From assembly GCA_029379385.1 (NCBI GenBank), contig CM055605.1, positions 3,631,001 to 3,695,000 on the forward strand: a stretch of DNA of 64,000 nt, given 5' to 3'. The number at the start of each line of letters is the position of its first letter. The first letter of the stretch is position 1. The position numbers and the translations under genes were made by a program. Of this stretch, positions 57,834-64,000 are shown piece by piece. Source of the stretch: Quillaja saponaria. Lineage: Eukaryota; Streptophyta; Magnoliopsida; Fabales; Quillajaceae. The notes below the pieces were generated by a model. It did not search any database, was not told the origin of the DNA, and worked only from the letters and a program-made list of their open reading frames with translations.

Positions 57834-59286
57834 TTTTCTTTTTGGGGCTGAAATAAGTCTTAGAAAGAAGAAGGACTCTATATATCTCTCTCTGACATTT
57901 AAGAGAAGAACTAAAGGGAGCCCACTGATTGAAATAGATATTTATCTATCTAGAGGTTTGTCTTTGTCCCGTACTGAAAATCTCAAGGAACCAATTTTAA
58001 TTAATTTTGCAGAAGCTCCTTCAAAATTCAAGAATGGTACGATAGTGTATACACCACAAGAAATTGTGTGATCATTTCAAGAGGAGTGGGAGAGAGAGAT
58101 TCTCTTAATGTAATGACACCGAACTGTAATGGGCAGGGGACCAAACCAGCAAGCCCAGACAGAAGAAATCCTTCCCTCCAAATTATGAGCCACTGTTTGA
58201 AAATGATACTGTATGGATTTGCTGTCATTCCTTTCCCTTTTTTTTTGTCCTGTTTGGTGGCTAAGAATTACTTGATGTCATTCATTGTCATAGTAACTTT
58301 GGTTCCATTCCAATTTCATAACTGATATTAGATTGACCAGTAATTAACCACACACCGTCCATATCTATTTTGGGAATTTGGATTTTAAATTGTCCAATCT
58401 CTTTCTTACATGACATTCTCATGTTCTGGCAATAACACGAGACAATTTAAATCCCTTTATTAGAATGCAATTGTTTATGGAGCAACTAACAATGAAAGAA
58501 TAGTTTAATAGTCAAACTTATTGAACTTGAAAAAGAATTACATGATTTTTTTTTTTTTTTTTTTTGATCATTTAAAGAGTTATATAGGACTTCTATTACT
58601 TTTATTTATTTTTCATTATTTTAGTTTCGCATGGTGCGGTCCAGGAGATTTTGACAGGAGATTATTTGTGGGTCGTAAATTTACATTATAAAGCCCATCA
58701 ATTGCACATCTGACAAAATTTTCGGTTTCACTCAATGCCATGTTTTCTTTCCAATATTTTGTTTTTGGTTTTGGTTTTAATTTTCTTTCCTTATTTAACA
58801 TATACTAGCCTCGTCTTTTTAAAAATATATATATATATATATTTTAATTAATAACAAAAATATATACATATATATACATAGAGGGACCGTAGAATAAAAA
58901 GAAGAAGAAATCACGAGTCTTTCCTCTTTTATGATGATATAAATATAAATATACATATTGCTCGAAGATACCCTTGTATGATGATCCTCTTCACATCCCT
59001 TGCACGGTAGCCTATGGACTATTGAAAGAGAAAGCTCTAATGCAATTGGCAGTGACAAATAATTTTCTTCAACTATTATACAATCAGAGGACGCGAATCA
59101 CAAAACATGCTTGTCAAAGACAGATGAACTGCCAAACAATGATTGCCCAAGAATCATGTCACTGAAAATAGCAATGCCTCATTCAAACTAAATGACAATT
59201 GCACATCCAAGGGCTTTCCCTTTAGACAGGTTCTTATTGGGTTTGTTCATATAGCAATTCCAGAACCCAAAAGTTTATCCCATAAA
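57834..59286. other. Spacer between GH3.10 and the PPR gene
   Basis: A TATATA motif near 57877-57882 could be the GH3 TATA box. A canonical auxin-response core (TGTCTC on the minus strand, 58439-58444) lies about 600 bases upstream of the GH3 start. A poly-T run sits at about 58543-58565 and a TA/CA-rich tract at 58825-58880. No gene is supported. Confidence 0.45.
58543..58565. repeat. Poly-T tract
   Basis: A homopolymer of about 22 T in intergenic DNA. Confidence 0.85.
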
Positions 59287-61252
59287 TCAAATGCCTAGCA
59301 GGATTTGGAACTTCACCCGCCGCTTAATGCTACCCATTCTGTCATAACCTATACCAATCTTGCTGTGCATCAACTTTATAGCCAAATCTGCATTACCAGC
59401 TTTCCTCAAGGCATTAATTAGCAAAGTACGAATCTTTCCCGGTATTTCCCTACCCCTATCCACAATTCCATCAGCCAACTTGCACGCTTCCTTGATACGC
59501 CCTGCTTTGCACAGTACATTAATCATATCTTCATAAGCTGTCTCAGGAATAACACCCATGGGTGCTAGATCATCCAAAATCTTACAAGCCCTGGCTACCT
59601 TGCCTGAAAGACAAAGTCCAATTGAAAGAGCCCTAAAAGAGGCTGCAGTTGGTGTTATACCCTTATCAATCATTACATCCCACAGTTTAAGTGCATCCTC
59701 ATTTCTATGCTCATTGAAGAGTCCACTAATAAGTATTGTGTATGTATAAACTGTTGGATCACAACCTTCAAATTCCATCCTCTTAAAGAGGGCTAATGCT
59801 TCATGAGTCTTCCCAAACTTACATAGGGCATCAATAAGGGCGTTATAGCAGTAAGAGTCCCGAGGGCACCCCTTCTGAGCCATCTCTTCGAAGAGTTTTT
59901 CTGCTTCGTCTACTTTCCCAGACTTGCCAAGACCATCAATAAGACTAGAGTAGAACATAGCATTAACTGTTATCCCATTGCCTCTACAAAACCCAAAATA
60001 ATGCAGGGCTTCATCCAATCTCCCACTCTTACATAATCCATTAACAATAACTCCATAAGTAACCTCATCTGGCACAATTCCATCATTTTTCATCCTCTCA
60101 AAGAGCCTTATTGCCTCCTCCATGTTTCCACATTTAGCATATGCATCAATCAGAGAAGTATAAATAGCCTTGTTAGCTTTACAACCTTTTCGAATCATAT
60201 TTCCGAATACAGTATATCCTTCCGCGCATTTACCCCCCTCTACAAAGGCCACCAATTACTAAACTATAAGCATGAGGGGGAATTTCCAATCTCTTTTCTT
60301 CCATTTCCTGGTAAAGACCCAAACAACAATCAAAATCCTCTTCAGAATAACAAGCCTGCATCAAAGTCATATACGTAATTTTATCAGGTTCCACATTTCT
60401 ACTTTCCATGGCTCGAAATTTCTCAAAAGCTTTCTGGGTTTTCCCAGCCTTACAATACCCTTTAATCATAGTATTGTATGTGACAATATCCGGTTGGATT
60501 TTCCCATTTTCCATGACTTCAAAAACCCGTTCAGCTGATTCAATAAGCATCGAGTTAGCCAACCCATTTATTAAAAAATTGAAAGTGTACAAACTCGGCT
60601 CAATGCCATTCTCCTTCATTTGACGCCACACCCATAATAATTCCTCGACCAAACCAATACCACCAAAACTCTTAATCAAAGAATTTGATGCTGAAACAGT
60701 CATCAAAAACCCCTTTTGTTTTAGTTCCATAAAAACGTTTCGAAATCGATTTAAATCACCCGATAACAATAAAACATCTATCAAAGAGACATAGCAATCA
60801 AGATTATGAGCATATCTCTTTTGCTTACCAGCCCAAAAGAAGAACCGCAATGCAATATCAGGTTGCTTACGAAGCTCGGTGGATCGTAATACATACGCCA
60901 CAAAATTGGGTGACAACTTGATTAAAAAATTGTGGCAGTACGAGTCCAAATTAGCTTCCATGTTCACAACTCCATCCAAAAGATTGATAATTTGTCTAAC
61001 CCATGGAGAGGGATCTAATTGTTTAGGGTTCGAAACTACATCAGAGAGATCGTTGAAAGGTTCTATCCATTCGGGAGGAGGAAGAGAGTTGGTGAAGATA
61101 CATCTGGGATTTGAACTAAAATGTAAACTGGGGTCAAAATGTGAGGCTTTTCGAGTCGACCCACCATGGCCATGCGTACGTAGAGGTGGAGTGGGATGAA
61201 GATGATGGATCACTAAGAAAGACAATGGAGGTCTGAATATGGCTCTTCTCAT
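59287..61252 (-). CDS. Pentatricopeptide repeat protein like At1g03560 (one-base frame break)
   Basis: An intronless P-class PPR gene on the minus strand. The first frame runs from the ATG at 61252 to a stop just after LCRGG. The second frame continues from KCAEGYTVFGNMIRKG to the stop at 59287. Both become one frame of about 654 residues if one C is removed from the C6 run at 60233-60238, which fits the 650-660 residue length of this orthologue group. Many 35-residue PPR units are visible, with the typical VTYNTMIKGYCKAGKTQKA and YCYNALIDALCKFGK patterns. The conserved end reads HSKIGIGYDRMGSIKRRVKF. P-class PPR proteins bind single-stranded organelle RNA, and the basic Met-Arg-Arg N-terminus suggests organelle import. 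Whether the break is real or a sequencing error cannot be told here. Confidence 0.88.
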
Positions 61253-61366
61253 TAGGGTTTTGGCCTCTGGATTCCCAGAAAATCGAGCCTAGACAAGGAA
61301 AAATAACCAAAATCAAAAGGAATTATTTTAATTTTATAAATTTATATGTCAAAATTAGTATCAGTT

Positions 61367-61438
61367 GGTCCCATGGTCTAGTGGTTAGGACATTGGACTC
61401 TGAATCCAGTAACCCGAGTTCAAATCTCGGTGGGACCT
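61367..61438 (+). tRNA. tRNA-Gln (anticodon CTG)
   Basis: A 72-base cloverleaf. The acceptor stem GGTCCCA (61367-61373) pairs with TGGGACC (61431-61437), with discriminator T. The D arm is TGGTCTAGTGGTTAGGA, containing the A-box. The anticodon arm is TTGGA-CTCTGAA-TCCAG with anticodon CTG (glutamine codon CAG). The T arm is CCGAGTTCAAATCTCGG, containing the B-box. No intron. CCA is not encoded, as expected for a nuclear eukaryotic tRNA. The first anticodon-stem pair is a T-G wobble. Confidence 0.96.
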
Positions 61439-61449
61439 TATATCTTACG

Positions 61450-61454
61450 TTTTT
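61450..61454 (+). terminator. Pol III oligo-T terminator of tRNA-Gln
   Basis: Five T residues begin 12 bases after the tRNA discriminator, the usual RNA polymerase III stop. Confidence 0.7.
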
Positions 61455-62291
61455 ATGCCTAAATGTTGCCTAAATACATTAAGAAACAGAAAGGGGAAAG
61501 AAAAACACTAATTCACTCTTCTCATTATCGGTCCTTGGCAAAAAGTCTAACATTAGTCGGATGTGGATTTTTTTCATATTCTAGTAAGGATATAATTTGA
61601 TTATATATCTAATAAAACTTATTTTTAAATTTGAATCAATTTTTGAATTTGATATATTTTTAGAGAGAATTAGTTTGTCATTATTATTGAAACATAATTC
61701 ATGTACAATATAAGAGAATTTAAATTTAACGTTAACTTACTTTTAAAAAAAATTTGTGTGTCATTATTATTAGAATATTACTTATGTATAATATGAGAGA
61801 ATCCAAATCCAACATTAACCCACATTTGAAGGAAATTAGTATGTCACTAATCACTATTATTAGAATATGATTCATATGTAATATGAAATGATCCAAATTT
61901 AACTTTAACTAATCATTAATTGTTAAACTCGTAAATGATCTAAACTTACCCATAATAATCATGAGAAAACTCGGAAAACATGGTCATCTTAACCTATTCG
62001 TTATTAATTTAACATATGGTATATCAAATAAATACCAAGGACACCATAAAATGTACAATTTTTTATCATAGAGTAAATATATAGATATAATAAATAGATA
62101 AACTCATCCAATCATAAAACCTATGTCCGGTCTTTGCTTTCATACAAGGTCGGCAAAACATGGATTGGTGCCAGAAACTAAACACGTAGAGGAGCTATCA
62201 AATATAGTTTGAAATTCTCATTTTCCATTCGGAAAAATTAGTTACCGCCCAGGCCCAACTCATTTCTCTCAGGTCTCAACCTGACCCTCCC
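61455..62291. other. Spacer between tRNA-Gln and the Mpv17-family gene
   Basis: AT-rich sequence with loosely repeated segments around 61660-61890, where TTAGTATGTCA/TCATTATTATTAGAAT-like blocks recur two or three times. A GGCCCA (site II) core lies near 62251-62256, just before the Mpv17-family start. No gene is seen. Confidence 0.5.
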
Positions 62292-63891
62292 ATGGCTATT
62301 CTGAACAGCGTTTGTTGCACTCAAAAACTCCCTCCAGCTTCCACAAGGCTCACAACCTTCGTACAATCCCCGAAATTCCACATCTCTCTGATTGTGCCCT
62401 CTACCCAACTCTTTAGCAAAAGCTTCTCATCAAAGAATTGCAGCCTATCTCGAAGAAAAAGAAATTGGGTCATTGGATCGGTCACAGAGGAGCGAGAGGT
62501 AGTTCCGGTGAAGGATAACCGGTCAAAGGACATAGAAAGCCGTTTATCGCTTAATGGGTTGGATGAATTTGAACCGCTTTCACCTTCTTCATCAGTTTCA
62601 GAGGGTGATGATTTTGATAGGCTAAAGAGCAGAACTATTAATGCAATCATCGTTTTGGGATTTGGGACTTTTGCAGTCACTAAATTGCTCACAATCGACC
62701 ATGATTACTGGCATGTAAGCATCTTAAAATACTGACTTTTGTTCTTTTGCTTTAGGAATGTAATCGATATATGTGAATTAATGGTCTCTAAATCTTTGCG
62801 AATATTTCATGAGCTCCTCTATTGTGGCTAGCAAACCAATTCCCTCCAGTTGCTGGTTTTTAAATTTTGTAATTGTGTTAATTTTAGAAAATTTATCTAT
62901 AATTCCAAGTTAGAGGGGGGAAGTGAAGATTTTTTTATTTTTTATTATTACTATTTTTTTATGTGAAATATTTCTAGTGAAAATATAGCTAAGTCTGTGA
63001 TTTGTAGAATGAACTGTCCCAGAAACAAAGTCTGGTGATGTGATCATGTGATATACTTTTTTCAAGCTTAAAACCAAACAATTGGTGGAAAGAAAAATGA
63101 TAGTTCAATGATTAAGAATGAGATGGGGTTGAAAGTGGTTTGCTCCAGGTGAAACTGTTTCAGAGGCGTATTTTCTGTAAAACTGGACAAAAATCTAGTC
63201 TTGTTGTTTTCCAGTAACAGTAAACAGAGTTTCCTCTTTAGTTACTGTACCGCTGCATATGCATGAGTTGTCTTTGATCTTTGAATTTCTCAGGGTTGGA
63301 CACTTTATGAGATACTGAGGTATGTGCCTGAACACAATTGGGTTGCCTATGAGCAAGCTCTGAAAGCAAACCCGGTTTTAGCCAAAATGGCAATAAGCGG
63401 GGTTGTCTACTCTCTTGGAGATTGGATTGCTCAGGTATGTCTTTTAATTAAGAAATCTGAAATTCATTGGTATATATTTTTGTTGATTCTTCATTTTTTT
63501 CCACTAATGCACAGTGCGTTGAAGGAAAGCCTCTTTTTGAATTTGATCGTACACGACTTTTCAGATCGGGGCTAGTTGGGTTTACTCTACATGGATCTCT
63601 CTCTCATTATTACTACCAATTTTGTGAGGTGATAATAATAATTGCGGCTTCATATATCATTTTTTTGCTAATTTGTTGTTGATTCTGTGGGTAGCTGAAA
63701 TCATTACTGGATTGCAGGCTCTTTTTCCTTTCCAAGAATGGTGGGTGGTTCTTGCTAAAGTTGCCTTTGACCAAACTATATGGGCAGCAATTTGGAACAG
63801 CATCTACTTTGTGGTTTTGGGATTCTTGCGCTTAGAATCACGTCCTAATATTTTCAATGAACTGAAATTAACATTTTGGCCTATGCTGACT
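62292..63891 (+). CDS. Mpv17/PMP22-family membrane protein, probably plastid-targeted (3' end outside window)
   Basis: Exons seen: 62292-62714, 63294-63434, 63515-63628 and 63718-63891. That is 284 codons in phase, and the last visible exon ends in a GT donor (GTAAGA), so the gene continues beyond the window. The first 45-50 residues (MAILNSVCCTQKLPPASTRL...) are rich in Ser, Lys and Arg and poor in acids, as in chloroplast transit peptides. An acidic linker and a hydrophobic helix (AIIVLGFGTFAVTKLL) follow. The Mpv17/PMP22 core begins at YEQALKANPVLAKMAISGVV and continues with SLGDWIAQ, RSGLVGFTLHGSLSHYYY and VAFDQTIWAAIWNS. Family members are four-helix membrane proteins of peroxisomes, mitochondria or plastids, with a proposed channel role. 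The long N-terminal extension points to the plastid group. Confidence 0.9.
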
Positions 63892-64000
63892 GTAAGAAAC
63901 TATTCTGTTTTTCTCTATGCTTTTAATATGCTATCTTCCCTTTCAGTTTATTACCTCCTTGTACATACAGATGTTGCTCTAGCTGATCATAAAGAACATT

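Noticed and set aside
58439..58444. TGTCTC auxin-response core upstream of GH3.10
   Set aside because: A single 6-bp site 600 bases away is expected by chance, and GH3.10-type genes are not typical early auxin genes; mentioned only in the spacer entry.

Overview
The window is nuclear DNA from a flowering plant, most likely a eudicot. The genes are split by AT-rich GT-AG introns, intergenic DNA is AT-rich with many microsatellites, and nearly every gene matches a plant family by eye. I could not fix the species. No prokaryotic, organellar or viral block is present. All family assignments come from reading translations and splice sites, not from database searches.

Layout. 250-780: decayed formiminotransferase copy. 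1260-2846 (+): intact formiminotransferase-like gene. 4275-4610 (-): unidentified coding-like fragments. 7127-10539 (+): ULTRAPETALA1-like SAND-domain gene. 11607-15065 (-): H/ACA snoRNP assembly factor NAF1, head to head with ALG5 (15538-20974, +). 22170-27505 (-): secretory carrier membrane protein (SCAMP). 29081-36020 (-): STRUBBELIG-family LRR receptor-like pseudokinase. 38962-42085 (+): mitochondrial lipoyl synthase. 43119-43678: nonautonomous hAT-like transposon. 44119-45150 (+): MGCC-starting basic protein. 45600-47039: long-TIR, Mutator-like element. 47812-50194 (-): small single-pass membrane protein. 52740-53822 (-): kelch-repeat protein. 55048-57833 (-): GH3 acyl-amido synthetase of the GH3.10/DFL2 type. 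59287-61252 (-): PPR protein like Arabidopsis At1g03560. 61367-61438 (+): tRNA-Gln(CTG). 62292 to the window end (+): Mpv17/PMP22-family protein, cut by the edge.

The genes do not form one pathway; this is ordinary gene-dense euchromatin. They cover chromatin regulation (ULT1), snoRNP assembly (NAF1), dolichol-linked glycan donor synthesis (ALG5), membrane traffic (SCAMP), receptor signalling (SRF), lipoate synthesis (LIP1), hormone conjugation (GH3) and organelle RNA or membrane functions (PPR, Mpv17). The NAF1/ALG5 divergent promoter carries a telo-box plus three site II motifs, a combination known from plant ribosome-biogenesis genes.

The main oddities are as follows. Three one-base homopolymer shifts break otherwise intact frames: two in NAF1 and one in the PPR gene. 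SCAMP has a GC-AG intron and a tandem duplication that copied the end of one of its exons. The SRF gene has abutting acceptor and donor signals next to an unclear exon boundary. The Mutator-like element has an unusual pyrimidine-repeat core. I found no convincing wholly new system; the Mutator-like element and the SCAMP exon-tail duplication are the most worthwhile leads.
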